This document shows, piece by piece, positions 11,259-23,968 of a DNA stretch of 64,000 nucleotides. The notes beneath the pieces are model-generated. The model saw only the letters and a program-made list of their open reading frames with translations. It was not told the origin of the DNA and made no database searches. Both the position numbers and the translations under genes were made by a program. Every line of letters starts with the position of its first letter. Positions within the stretch are counted from its first letter, which is position 1. This DNA comes from Siphonodentalium dalli. Its lineage: Eukaryota; Mollusca; Scaphopoda; Gadilida; Siphonodentaliidae. The stretch covers positions 40,737,503 through 40,801,502 of the forward strand of contig CP136065.1 of NCBI GenBank assembly GCA_032622095.1, written 5' to 3'.

Positions 11259-13183
11259 TGAACCCATCTGGTGTATGCGCTCACTCTACCATTTGAAATA
11301 ATTACTGTCTGCGAAAATATCAATATAACATTTTTCATTGCATGTTTTAGTTCTTTGGTGGTAATTTGAGAACTTTTTTTTCGTGTGAAATACCAAACAA
11401 AAATTATTCAACCACGTTTACAATAATCTGGCAGACATAAACACTCAATACTGATTCATTTTTTTCAGACATTATGTTGTTTTACGGTGATGTTTCCTCC
11501 AGAAAATAATTCTGCAAATGGCTACCAAAGAAACTGAAATATGCAATGAAAATTTTTTGATTTATTTTCTCGCAGACAGTAAAGATCTCATGCGGATGAT
11601 AGACTGGGCGCATACACTAGTTTGGTCCATAAGCTCGTTAATGCAGTGTACCTAAACAGGTTTTTTTTTTTTTTTTTAAACCACTCTTTTTTCTGTTTTT
11701 GCATAACTAGAACATTTATATCATATTGTAAGAATAAACAGGTGTTGCTATAGTACTATAGCAGAAGTAAAAATCTAGATCGAGTTCACTTGGAGTATTT
11801 ATAACATAGTTAAGCCATTTCGACTTACATGAGTTTTACGGATCGCTGTCGTTTAATAGATGTGCGATCAAATATATAGTCGTGGCCAATTCCGAACCGC
11901 CTTCACTGGAAATTATCGTTGACCAGTATGATAACAATCTACACTTTATTTCAGCTAAAATTGGATGCCTATCCAACTCTTCAATTTTTCAATTCAATTC
12001 AAATAATTTATTCTCAAACCAAATATATATGGTAATAGATACACAATATATCAACATGCCCCCCCCCCCATAATTTTATTTTCATATAAAATATTCATGT
12101 ATAATTATGCATTTTCATTAAACCGAAGTAACTATATTCACATGGGGTGAGCGATGCCGATAGCTATTAGTTCGCATGCGCCGGCATACATATAATACGT
12201 CTATTTTATATAGACATGAGTGTTCGGGGTAATTTCCATTATTAGTTCAAAATTTTATCAATGTAGCTAGATAGAGTCGTTCTAGTGTGACCAAACTGTA
12301 TGAATATACATCCACACACATTTGATTGTATAATGATTGCGTTAGTTCTTAAAAAAACTCACTTATACATGTATCTACCTTTTACATAGTGACGACCCCC
12401 TCCCCCAGACACCATCCCGTCAACAATCCAATAAATTCAATTGACACCGTTCGCAGCCGATGGGAGAGATGTTCTGAGTGCACGTGCTAAGCGTTCAAAA
12501 AAAACAAACGCAGGCGACACCGATGGACGCATCTTGATATAAACAGTTCAGATCTCTTTAGGTCAGTGTCGCGAAGTTCGACTTGGGTTCGGGTTGTGTT
12601 TTTGTGATCTACATGAATTGCTGCATTTCAACGTTTACCTTCTTAGTGCATGGATATATTAGCACCCTGGCACTTGGCTACTGAGAACAACATCCCAGCA
12701 TAACGGTACATATGATAATAAGAGATTGGTGAGTATGACTTGTTACTGAATAGTCGGCAACTATGACGTCAACTTTGAAACATATATGAATACAGTCACG
12801 AACAAAACATGTATAACAAAAATAATCTTCGTGCACCATAAAATACTATTTTACAAAATGTCATAGGCAGAGTCCGAAGCGTGTGGGTTCTTTCGAAACA
12901 CCATATTTCGCTACATATATAATTATTGGCATGATCATAGAATTAATCCGAATTGCACTGCGCGTCTATTTGTGATGTCATAATCAGCATATAGCTCACA
13001 TGGCTGTCAACTGTATGTGGATGAGTGGACTCACGAACCCTGGAATAGAATAGATTGTAGTATAAATTAATTACATCAGACCTTCCATCATATACAGTCA
13101 TTAACTTTAGTTATAAAATATATGAAAACTATACTATTGGTGCCATTTATATATTTAATTCAAGTTGATGCAATGTATAACGG
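11259..13183. other. No gene recognised; poly-T tract and low-complexity DNA
   Basis: Contains a T-run near 11660 and a C-run near 12060. A pair of related segments, GAACCCATCTGGTGTATGCG at 11250 and CGCATACACTAG at 11610, lies either side of 11280-11600, perhaps an old inverted repeat. No coding signal is seen. Confidence 0.35.
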
Positions 13184-13206
13184 TTAAGATAAGATAAGAT
13201 AAGATG
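13184..13206. repeat. (TAAGA)n terminal microsatellite
   Basis: Four to five AAGAT units mark the 3' end of the minus-strand retroelement at 13206-14214. They are equivalent to the AAAGATA repeats ending the copy near 54845. Confidence 0.75.
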
Positions 13207-14214
13207 ATTTATTGCAATACACCAAATGGAGGCAGTTGCAAATAACAGTTAATACATGAAAAGTTACACATTAAAATAAAATACATGTAATTATGCATAT
13301 GTACGATAAATGATCATTAGTATTATAAATTAATACTTTCAACTTTTATTTCCCCATATTGACATTCTGTCTTTTTAGAAAGAATAACCGGATCATGTTG
13401 CCCACGGAATTGATTATTTGTTTGTCTTTGTTTTTCATTATAAAGATGAACTTATTATCATCACTCATGTTTATTAAATCTATGCTATACCTTTGAGCAA
13501 TATTAAACAAGTCTTTTCTAGAGTCAGCGTACGCACTGCATTCCATAATAAAATGTTTTTCTGTTTCAACTTTACGTTCATCACACATGTGACAAATTCG
13601 GTCTTTTAATGGCGTCTTCGGTTGCGTATGTCGACCCTTTTCTATAGCTAAAATATGATTGCTAACACGTAGTCGATTGAACATCTCTCTTGCCGCGGAC
13701 GATCGAACGTGCCTCAGGTACGGTTCTATGTCATAATTGTCTTTAAAAGTTCTGTAAGTTCGCAATTTATTAGCACCACCTGGTTATGTTCTGATTTTAA
13801 CCTTTCAATTATTAGTTTGTCTGTCACTCTTACTGTTGTATTAGATTGTGATATATTGATACCACTTTTGACTAATTGTGCGTCCCAAGTTGATTGATTA
13901 GACATGAGGGATTCCCTAAAAGAATCATGCATTAAAGTTCTTGATTTTACTGCACGCAGTTTAGTTAGATATTTATACATATTACCAATAGCATTAATTG
14001 CTATGGGATATCGACCCAGTTCAGCCCTCGAAGCATGATTTGAGGCCTTTTTATTCAACCTGAGTATACTCTTACAAAATGTCAAGTGTGTTTGCTCAAG
14101 TGGGTTAGTGTCAATAAATGGAATTTTTAACTCGGATGCCCATATTTCAGAACCATACATCAATATAGGCATTATTAATTTGTCAAACAACTTACATTTA
14201 GTATTGAGAGACAA
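13206..14214 (-). pseudogene. Non-LTR retrotransposon 3' end (RT C-terminus), frameshifted
   Basis: Two open stretches form one broken C-terminal reverse-transcriptase region. The first (14214-13726) has LFDKLIMPILMYGSEIW and then FCKSILRLNKKASNHASRAE, typical of the thumb and tail after the catalytic YxDD region in L2/CR1-like elements. The second (13765-13346, another frame) continues LRTYRTFKDNYDIEPYL and has a Cys-His motif, CHMCDERKVETEKHFIMEC. The frame changes near 13780. The element ends in short (TTATC)n-type repeats at 13184-13206, as expected of this group's 3' terminus. It is 5'-truncated and lacks the endonuclease and catalytic RT core, so it is dead. A related copy lies at 54845-55215. 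Confidence 0.85.
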
Positions 14215-14719
14215 GTCTATATGTGAATTCAGTTATGTACATGCATAAGCAGGATGTGCATGTAAACTATCCGTATTCCATATTCTGTATTTAAATGCAC
14301 ACCAGGGACGTGGTTACACGGAGGGGTATCATCGTCCACGGTTGGTCCTTATTTTAACAGTTACAACATAGGTTGGACATTTCAGACAAAAAGAACGTTT
14401 TAAATTGTATCTCATAGTTTGCTTTCCCAACAAGTATCTCGTGTTCAGTCTGTTGTTTTAGACCAACGTCAAATCATTTCCTACTTTCGGTCAAATTGTT
14501 TTGGAGGTTGGACTGAAATGCCAGTGAGTTGAAATTCAAAAATCTCAGGACTTGGGACTTCGTTTCTGGTTCAAGGGGTGCACATTCTATGTTGGACACC
14601 CCTCCAAATGGAGACCTTGTCGTCACGTTCTGATCTTCAGGGTCGCAACCGGCAGGATTACAACAACCCGGTCATGTTTGTATAGGCCAAACTCAATATA
14701 GCGGTATGGTGATTTATGG

Positions 14720-15474
14720 CACTGAGAACAAATTCGGTTCAATATGACTAATTTAGGGTTAGTCACAAGCATTTGGGATCACTATGGCTAACTCTGGTGT
14801 TAGTCAAAGTGACCAAATTACAGCAAGAATAACTCTAATTGCAACACTGCCTTGAATTATGCTTAATATTCATTGCTACATATTCATTTTCCAGTTTATC
14901 TGAGTTCTATTGGACCTACAATTGAACGAATGTTATGGGAGGATATAATGACATATATAGCAGAATTTCCCTCCCACATCAAAGGCTACACTATTAGGAT
15001 AAAATGTTCTTATTCCATGACACCACATATATTTCGGAAACATAAACTAATTAAACAGACCTATATCGCAAACTATTGTTATACTGCTCAATAGACAAAT
15101 ATACTGAAACATGTGTTTTAGAGAATGGATCGATTTTTTTCCAGTTTTCAATTCAGTCTCTGATTCTTGATAATATATCATCTGGTTGAGTATTTAATTT
15201 ATTTGCACACAATTTCCACCAAATTACTTATTCCCCATCAGTGACTCAGTTAGTCATTGTGACTTAATTCTGGCCATTTTGACTAACACAATTGTATTCT
15301 GATCCTAATTAGTCCTTTTGACTAACCATTCCTTAGTAGTTATGACTCACACCACCCTAGTTACTGTAACTAAGTTGCTGTCTTGGTCATTATGACTAAC
15401 CTAAGTTATTATGTTGTGGAAAAACAGTTGACTAACCTAAGTAATTCATATTGACTGACTTTTTTTCTTCAGTG
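14720..15474. mobile_element. CACTGA/TCAGTG TIR element rich in TGACTAA motifs
   Basis: The ends CACTGAGAACAAA and TTTTTTTCTTCAGTG are inverted. Next to each lie arms CAATATGACTAATTTAGGGT and ACCTAAGTAATTCATATTG. Many TTAGTCA/TGACTAA motifs follow in both orientations (14745-14820 and 15240-15460). Confidence 0.7.
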
Positions 15475-15739
15475 GGTGTATTCTTATTGGAGTACGGATT
15501 CATTGGCGAATTCAATGGACGATAAATAGCTCAGGAGTAAGGTACACGTAACGTTTACCATAAAAGTCGGCGAGTTTAGACGTCCGCACGCCATCAGATG
15601 AAAATAGACCCTTATTCATCTTGAAAAATTAGAAACAAACCACAAAACATGACAACCAAGTCATTTCTCAGTTCCAAGATTCCCAAGAATAAGACGATTT
15701 CGGCAACTTGCAACAGATAGGTCAAACAACTGAAGTTGA

Positions 15740-15960
15740 ATTTATCTCAGATTTATATCTCGGACCCAGTACGGGTGTGCATTGCTTCCAATGTGCTTGC
15801 TTCAGTGAGCATGAACAAATTCTCATTCCTTACCGATGTCCCTCAACTCAGATGAAGCTTTAAAATCGGTCCAGATTTTCGTCCATGTCGGTGTTCGAAC
15901 CCGCGCCAACCTCGTCCAGCCCAGACTGTGATGGTCATTTAAAAAGAAGCCCTTTCGCCA
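15740..15960 (-). repeat. tRNA-derived SINE relic
   Basis: On the minus strand GCGCGGGTTCGAACACC is a good B box followed by a conserved-looking non-tRNA body (ACATGGACGAAAATCTGGAC). The A-box side is degenerate. Confidence 0.5.
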
Positions 15961-18900
15961 AGAGCTGGGAAGGGTATCAGTCTGAACACGTGTTCAAATA
16001 TTGACACACAACGGATCTACCATTATATTGGATCAGCACTAAATGAATTTCCTCCGAAATTGTATATGTGACCATATGATTACTAGTACTGGCGAAAAAT
16101 CAGATTATGGAGGCGCAGATTAAATGTTTGGACATAAATTCCCCAATCAGATTATTTTATTTTAAATTTCTGAAGCGACATCCGAAGAGTCGGGGCTCCT
16201 GAATGAATTGTTGAAATTTTCTTTGCCGTGTGCACTTCCAAGAGGTGTATTTTTTGTCGTGGTCGGGATTTTACATGAATTTAGTGTTTAGTGATAACAC
16301 TTACCTACACCTCAATACGTCCGTCTATGCAGCTATCTGTGTCCTCATCTGAATTCCTGTCTTGAACTGTGTTGCGACATCTGTCGAAGAGGATGGAAAT
16401 CTTAAATTATTAAATAAAGTGATTTATTATACACTCGACGCTGGATTCTATAAATTTATTTGCATGTAAATAATTATCGTCACCCCGCACATTTGGGTGT
16501 AGAAATTGCCACGTTCCTACTATCCCGTCGCAAACGACCCATTCACTTACATGTCCCAATACGCGACAGGAATAGATTTTAGAAGCGCACTAATCGCTAG
16601 AGTTATACCCTTATTAATGTTATTATTATTAAATAGCATGACAACGTTTGGCGTTCTTATAGGGACAGCAATGGATTAATATACCGGAACTATATATATC
16701 TGCGGCACGGTAAAGCAATGCTAAGTAAGTGGATATATATCAGCTTCCTATATGATGCATCGATTGAAGGTGATTTGGAGAATATATATTGGTGCAATGA
16801 ATGTAATCTTCTCTGGAAACGCGTGCGTAAAAAGAAAATCAAGTGTTTTTGAGTGGATAATTTTGTCTCGGTCACTAATGAGACAATTTTGGACATACAC
16901 TCCAAAACAGTAGATATCCTCTATGTATCAGATAATAACTACCCACGGCATTCACACATATAATCCATCACCTGGATAAATCTAACAAAGTTCGAGCAAG
17001 GGAAGTATAAATTTAAATATCTGAAGAACAAAATAGGTTCATAAACTCGAGCTCTAAAGATAATATAGCACAATAATCGAGAACCCAATTGTATTATTTA
17101 ATTATATCATATTACTAGGAAGAATCAGTTATTACGTTTCTCGTCTTATTTAAAATATATTTAAAACAAACTTATGTTTTGTAGACGAAACATCTAAGAT
17201 TGCAACAGTCACCTCCCACCGGAATCCAAATTCGAATAGCACACTCTGCATGTAATCACCTGAAATGTCATCGTTTTCTATTTTCGGTGTTACCGCAAGA
17301 ATTTTAACTTCTTTTATTGTTGGATGGCGTTAATTATGCAGCCACAATTCAATCATCATATATATACACGTATATAATTGAGCATGTATGTATGCATCAA
17401 AACCATGCACCATGAATGTTAACTCATCCGTACCCGGGGTTGTAACTTGTTACTGGAATAAATGCTCAACTATTCTTCAAATATAACTTTTATAGGTTTG
17501 TTGTTCATTTGCGTGGGCAATATTAACGCCATGAAACAACACAAAAGCGAACAACTCTTACCATGGCGCCGATAACATAAACATAATAATAACAATTCCA
17601 GTGTTCGAATGGGAATTTCGTAGAGATCACTTTTTGTGTGAAACTCTTCTCATACCAACACGGTACGTAATCTATCGCCAACGTTGTGACTGCATACCGT
17701 GTCTATATATGTTGCTTCATAATGTGAAGAAATTATATAATTAATTTGATACACTCCATTTTCATTTGAAATTCGGCAGCGTAGCATAGAATAAATGCAC
17801 ACCGAGAACGGGACGTATAACTGTACCGAGAACGCGATGAGGTACAGAACAAGCTCGACAGCGAATATACGGACGAGAAGTGGTATTGCGAGACAAGCAC
17901 ATTCGATGGGGGATATATATATATACCATGTACCCCAGAAACACGTATTTTCCTACAGTCTTAAATTATAGTGTGCGACAAAATTAAAAGCAATTCTATT
18001 TCCGACGACAGAAGCTTTTGTTGATTGATGCCTCCCACTCAAAGTTTCTATTTTATACCCTATAATCTGCATAAAAGGTTTATAAAGGAGACAAGAAAAA
18101 AGGCGCTTATTTGCTAAACAATCCATGGCTATCTGTGTATAGAATTCTAATTTGGGTTAGCTCGCAGATGGATCCAATTAAACAGAAGCTCTCGGATTTT
18201 GATGCTGAAATTGAACAAGGATTGGCCATGAGTTAGCGCCCCAGGCATACGTTCGTGTCTGCCTGTTTCCTCGTTAAGCCTGTCTACGTTTTGCTCAAAG
18301 TTTTTTTCCACTCTTCACGCGTACTACGATACTTTTATATCTGTATAAGCAGTTCAGAAAAGAGCCACCACGTCGTTAAACAGGATTCTCCAGGCGTTAT
18401 CAGTTATCTGTTTACAACATTCTAATTCTGATTGGGTCGCAAAATAGATCCATGCATGCCATGAGTGTCATGCTTGTTACTTCACGAAGCCTGAATGTAT
18501 AGGTATTGTTCCAGTTGGCGCAAAGTAAACAGAAACGTAGAGGTCAACACCATCCACGTGGCATGATATTCTACAAACTCCCGGGAAATGCAAAATAACA
18601 TCACCCTGAGTATGTATAGAGTGCAGTATCCTTCCAGAATATCGGAAAGATATAGAGAGGTGAGCATTTCATATATATACGTATAAATACAAGTTATATA
18701 CACTCATCAACCAGTATATATATCATACGTGCGTTCTATCTCATGTTAAACCATATGAGACAACTCAGTTTGAGGTTTGAACGCGAGAAAAACAGATGTG
18801 TATTGAGCACCTACAATTCACGTCTGATTAGGATTTGATGTCACCATAGGGTAACTAACCAAGAACATCGGAATGTTCCAAATTCAACATCCCTTATAAC

Positions 18901-19180
18901 CCTCGGTTATGTATGTCTGATGCAACAGCCACAAGGTTTACACACCACATACACTATAATAATCCCAGCTTCCCGGAGTACCTGCGTATATAGGTACTAT
19001 ACTGTCCAGTGTAAACTTTAACTCCTCTATCCTGGTTTCATTTACGACCCGAATAAACACGACGCGACATACATGTAACCTCTGACTAATAATCTTCCTA
19101 TTATACAATGGTGTTACCACCAATTTCCCACATATCTTCTGGACTGACGATTAACGCTCTTTACTCATCATATAATCTAT
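15961..19180. other. About 3.2 kb with no gene recognised
   Basis: AT-rich sequence with scattered short frames (for example 16905-16690 and 18703-18482 minus), none with a recognisable motif. A weak direct repeat (ATTCTAATT...TCGCA near 18145 and 18420) is the only structure noticed. Confidence 0.35.
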
Positions 19181-19184
19181 TCCC

Positions 19185-19640
19185 ACTTTTAAGTCATCTG
19201 AAGTCAAATGTAAGAAAGTAATGTTTTATTCTGAGCCAGTATACGTCTACCCCATGACACTCCCCTGGTAAGGTGACCCATCTGTACCAATTTTTCTACT
19301 CAAAGAACGGACTTTATTGCTCATATTTGCCCCTTTAAGTCGTCTGAGGTCAATGGAATATAACGCATTATATTCTACGAGTCAATTTATCCACGTGTTT
19401 CAATTTTTACTGACCGGATGCAACCATTTTGGGTATATCAATAATTATCTAATGGATTAATTATTAGTGGCCCTTTAAGACATCTGATGTCAGCAGAACC
19501 TATCTAATAAGATTCACCAGGTCAAATTATCAATTTGTACACATTTTCAGCTCCGATGGTCCAGCCGTTTCTGGACATTAAATAAAAAACCAATTGCGAC
19601 AGCCTTTCAAATTTGACACTAGTAGTCCCTCATGTGACGT
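19185..19640. repeat. About 145-bp degenerate direct repeats
   Basis: The motif TTTAAGTCRTCTGARGTCAA recurs at about 19187, 19334 and 19473, each followed by related sequence ending near a GAGYCA/AGGTCAA motif. The third is followed by GATGGTCCAGCCGTTTCTGG, a tail typical of old SINE/non-LTR 3' ends. Confidence 0.55.
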
Positions 19641-19824
19641 CACCTGAAGGAAGATTAACAATACAGACGGCATAATCCGTAATGTAATATTCAATCGCAT
19701 GAATCGGCATAACTTCAGTTACGGGCGGCCTATCACAAAACACGTCACCAGAGTACATGGACAGGAACCCTGATACATGTGCTGGTACTATATGGGGTAC
19801 CTAATTATGATAGTATGTATTCCT

Positions 19825-20041
19825 CAGGTCAGATAAATCGTGAAATCGAGGTATTAAACTTCAAATTAAGTTAAAAACACATCGAGGTTCTTCTAGATCA
19901 TGTGACCAATCACATGGATTCCAATGCACAGTGTAAGATGAAATACTACATAATATATTAGTTTTATTAGTATAGAACCTCGATCGGGGTTTTGTACTTA
20001 ATTCGAGGTTTAAAATCTCGATTTCAGAAATTCCCGACCTG
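19825..20041. mobile_element. Small foldback MITE, CAGGTCRGA ends
   Basis: Arms of about 70 bp: GAAATCGAGGTATTAAAC pairs with GTTTAAAATCTCGATTTC, and CATCGAGGTTCT pairs with AGAACCTCGATC. A central loop of about 80 bp separates them. Confidence 0.72.
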
Positions 20042-21360
20042 CTCCCTGAACGTTGAGTAAAATTTGTCCAAATTTCTTAATTCGTGTGTAATTAAAGAAA
20101 ACATTATAAATCAGGCATCTCAAACATGTCCTGGTGAACAACCTTTCGATCTATAATAGCCCGATCGGTCTTTCACAGCCAGCATGCACTTAGGAGAAGG
20201 GGATTCAATCTAAACTGTTCTATAATTATCACACAGCCAACATTTAAACAAAATTAATTATGATTTCTTTTGAAAGACACGGAATAATCATTTACTGAGA
20301 ATATTCAAACTCTTTAAACAAACATAATTTCAATAGTCAGGAAGTTAGAGTTCACTCTCAACAGTAAGCACTGTGCCAGAACGACCGATCGGTCTATTTT
20401 AGCCCGATTGGACTATTAGTGATAGATTTGTGGTTCACTCAGACCTGTTAAACCTTTAAATTAGTCAGACAAGGCTGACAACCCGATGGTCCAAAGCCAT
20501 TTCACCACATGTTCACATGACCAAATTGGATTCAGAAGACCATCCTATGCCGCCATGTATTTATTGTCTGGTCGTTGAGACTCTATTTTGAGTTGAAACT
20601 AGAACAAATTGTTGACAAGCTGTTTTTGGTGTCATTTTGTCGTATTTATTGCTTTTTGTGCAAATTTTGCTGTTCCTTATTAGTCCAGTCAAGCTGATGA
20701 AAAGAAACACACAACCGTGAACTAATTGCCATGCAATGTCTTTTGGTATGATTGAATGTGACTACACCCATAAAATAACATAACCAATATCCCCATGAAT
20801 CCCAGGGTGGAAAAGTCGTTATTGTCTGGTCAAAAGTCAGGAATATGTAAAAAAAAAAATGGTGAAAATTGTAATTTTCTGGTTAAGACTCAAATTTTAA
20901 GGCGAACCTATATTAAATTAGCAACAATCTGTTTCGGTGTTAATTTGTAGGGCAGAATCTAGGAAACAATATATCCAATATTCGCTTTGGGGAAATTTTT
21001 GCTCAAACTATTTTGACGCTAAAATGTGGCCTTGTATGTATCAGGCAATATGGAGGCCATTTCATGGAGTGTACTACCAATCTATTGAATGTCCTCAAAA
21101 TCTATTAATGTGACAGAAACCTGCAATAAAACGCATTATTCTTGTTGCCACAGTATTTTCCTGCCATTCCGTGAATAACTTGACTGTAAAATTATAAAAT
21201 GGCGAATCCTAATCAATTGTAATAAGTCATATCCCGATGATTTGATAATTCTGTGTATAAAAAGCTTTCAAAATGACAGCAAAAATGGCAGTCGGAAGTG
21301 AACAATTGAAGTGTTTTTTGTTTGTTTATTTTTTTTACGAAATCTTACGATATCAAATAA
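20042..21360. other. No gene recognised
   Basis: An inverted pair, AGCCCGATCGGTC (20158) and GACCGATCGGTCTATTTTAG (20383), flanks about 200 bp and may be a worn TIR element. Otherwise AT-rich unique-looking DNA. Confidence 0.35.
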
Positions 21361-21369
21361 ATGTATAGC

Positions 21370-21620
21370 CAATATGTAGTGATATATGCACCATACGAGT
21401 TTCCAAAGCCACCAACTAGTTTCGTAATACATCAAATGAGATTCCCAAACCAACTAACGAATGCGCCAAACCATATACAGAGTAACACAATCCATCTAGT
21501 ATCCAAAAACAAACATGCGAGTATCCCAATCCATACAACGGGTGCCCCAAATCCAAGTATTGTCACAAACCATCGGATGGGTGTCCCAATCCACCAAACG
21601 AGTTTCACAAACAACCCAGA
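21370..21620. repeat. Degenerate 27-bp tandem array
   Basis: About nine units of form CCCAATCCACCAAACGAGT-x, each near 27 bp. Because 27 is a multiple of three, long frames stay open on both strands (21361-21624 plus and 21740-21432 minus). The frames are a consequence of the period and not evidence for a gene. Confidence 0.65.
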
Positions 21621-21624
21621 CTGA

Positions 21625-23195
21625 TGTAGACTAATGTAGGTACGATACTCAACTGGTATCATAACCCACTGTTTTCCCACACCTATAGTCTCCATGCATC
21701 TGGTATTCCAACACACAAAATGAGTGTCCCAAACCACCAAATGAGTGTCTCAATCGACCTGATTAGGAGTGACTGGTCTGGTTCACACGTCATTTCGCAA
21801 TCATTAGTTCCGAAGCAGAGACACAAATATCGACACCCCAAATTGTGACCAACCAATTCCGACTAAACTTTCTATGATGTTCTATTGTTTTTGTTGATAT
21901 TGTACTGTACTAGTCACTAGTGGTTGACGTCAGAGCTCTTGTGAATTATGCTGGTGCGTTTATACTCGTGTCTAACTTAATTCACAGTCGCATCACTGCT
22001 ACACTGCCAGTGTCAAGTGTAACAGCCTTGGCTCAAAATACCGTTGAACAGTCGAATCAACAACTGGAAAATATCTACACCGGTCGGTATTAACATCTTG
22101 TTCGGTTCAGATGCCGACCGTAATCAGATAGTGTTGACATTATTCCAGAACTTCTGCGGTGCAAGAAGTAACTATTTGATTATATTTCGCCCAAATTGAC
22201 CAATATAAAATATTTATCATTTTACGACTTCGTTAGTTCTTAATACCACCAAGTCATGGTACAACAAAGCCTTTTTAGGCAACACTAAACATATAAGTTT
22301 AGGCCGAATTCGGCTCTAAATAAAAGGCGTAAGCGGGGTGTTATGTCGTTTTCTCACTTGTTATACGGTACTTTAAAACGATATATCGTGCACCAAATGA
22401 CCAACACACGTGATTGCCGCATCCAATCAGCTTGGAGTCAACGAGTTGGCACTCTGTGGAACCTAATATTTTGGCTCTACAACCATATAATACCGTTGGC
22501 TCTAATGTTACACAGTTAGGCACCCAGGTCTTATATGCACCTGACGTCAAGCTCCATATATAATTCAGTCCCATACGCAGGAGTCAGGACTTTCCGCTGC
22601 CCGCGCCTACATGTTGTGAAGAAATGTCGCATTTATTTATTTGATACTTCAATACAAATAATAGATTTAATTAAGAAAATACACATGCCGGCAGCGTTCA
22701 GACATAGCGTAGCGATGGGACAGAACTCTGCAGCTTGCCCTAGAGTGCCTGTTTATCTAAGAGTCTACCGCTCATTTATCTCGAGAATGCCGGATTCATA
22801 ATGTTTGCTACCACCCTACACATCCCGATAACGGAAATGGATGGTGACGGAAAAATTTAAAATATACACACGATATCGAAAAATGGCAACGATAATGACA
22901 TATCTAATGTATTCACCTCTGGCCACTCTTCGCCGAATTAGTTGATACGGAATATTATGTATACTCTCTCTGAGTGTGATGTGTGTAAACGGTATAGCAT
23001 CTGCTCAGGTTGCGGAAGATGATTAGATAGAAAAGCTTCAATGTCGAACGTCAAAACGTTGACACACTATAACTATTTATACATGTCGCGATAATATATG
23101 ATATATAGAAAGCATGACTTGGAGATGCAAATTGACTATGCGGCTCGTGGACTTTTCCTTCTCATGGACCATTATTGCACCTATGCATTATATGT
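21625..23195. other. No gene recognised
   Basis: Short frames at 22574-22341 (minus) and 22535-22801 (plus) have no recognisable domain. Some base composition near 22430-22600 is less AT-rich, but I cannot assign coding potential. Confidence 0.35.
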
Positions 23196-23199
23196 TATA

Positions 23200-23560
23200 T
23201 TATATCGGTTTCAAGTCTGTAAATAGTGTGTCTGACATTTTCAGAATGAGGCTTCCAGAGGGTCACCAAATTCACCCTCTGTGGACCTCATTCTGCTGTA
23301 GCCTCAACTGCTATGGGAGATCTAGGATCAGATTGAAGATCCCCAGTTGAAGTTGGTGATGTTCATCGATTAGTCACCTCAATTATGCAATTTATTTTCT
23401 GCAACTTATGGGATATAGAAACTGAACAGAAGGGGGGAAAGTAACTAAAATCGATATACTTCCCAGAAGCAGAATAAGGTCCCCAGAGTGTGAATTTGGT
23501 GATACTAGCCCGCTGTGCTAGACCCCATTCTGCAAATGTCAGCCACACTATATACACGCT
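23200..23560. mobile_element. CAGAATGAGG TIR element, copy 2
   Basis: Left GTCTGACATTTTCAGAATGA and right CATTCTGCAAATGTCAGCCA are inverted and match copy 1 at 6172-6541. The internal AGGGTCACCAAATTCACCCT hairpin is equivalent. It is directly abutted by palindromic MITE copy C. Confidence 0.75.
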
Positions 23561-23568
23561 TGGGCTGT

Positions 23569-23968
23569 TTAACCATTTACCCAACAGAACGGCCCTGTGC
23601 CAATGCATTCTCTTATATATGCGAGTCGACCATAGGTCGCCTCGCATATATAAGAGAATGCATTGGCTTAACACATTAAAAATTATAAAATTGTTAAAGA
23701 ATGTAAGAAAAAATGGTAAAAAGTGTTAAAAACAGTTTTTTTTTAGGTCAATGCATTCTCTTATATATGCGAGGCGACCTATGGTCGACTCGCATATATA
23801 AGAGAATGCATTGGCACAGGGCATAACTGTAACTATCACAATGTGGTCAAGGAGCCGGTTCCAATGATATCCATATCTGTATGGTTCTATTGAGACAGAC
23901 CGAAGATATTTTAGGCTGTTGAAGCTTTATTTGGCCGGTTTTGGCCGGTTTGTTGGGTAAAGGGTTAA
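23569..23968. mobile_element. Palindrome-bearing TTAA MITE, copy C
   Basis: TTAA at 23569-23572 and 23965-23968, with mirrored 67-bp palindromes at 23600-23666 and 23748-23814. The right arm carries GGCCGGTTTTGGCCGGTTTG before GTTGGGTAAAGGG. Confidence 0.88.

Noticed and set aside
21361-21740. Overlapping genes on both strands
   Set aside because: Both frames stay open because the degenerate tandem unit is 27 bp, a multiple of three.
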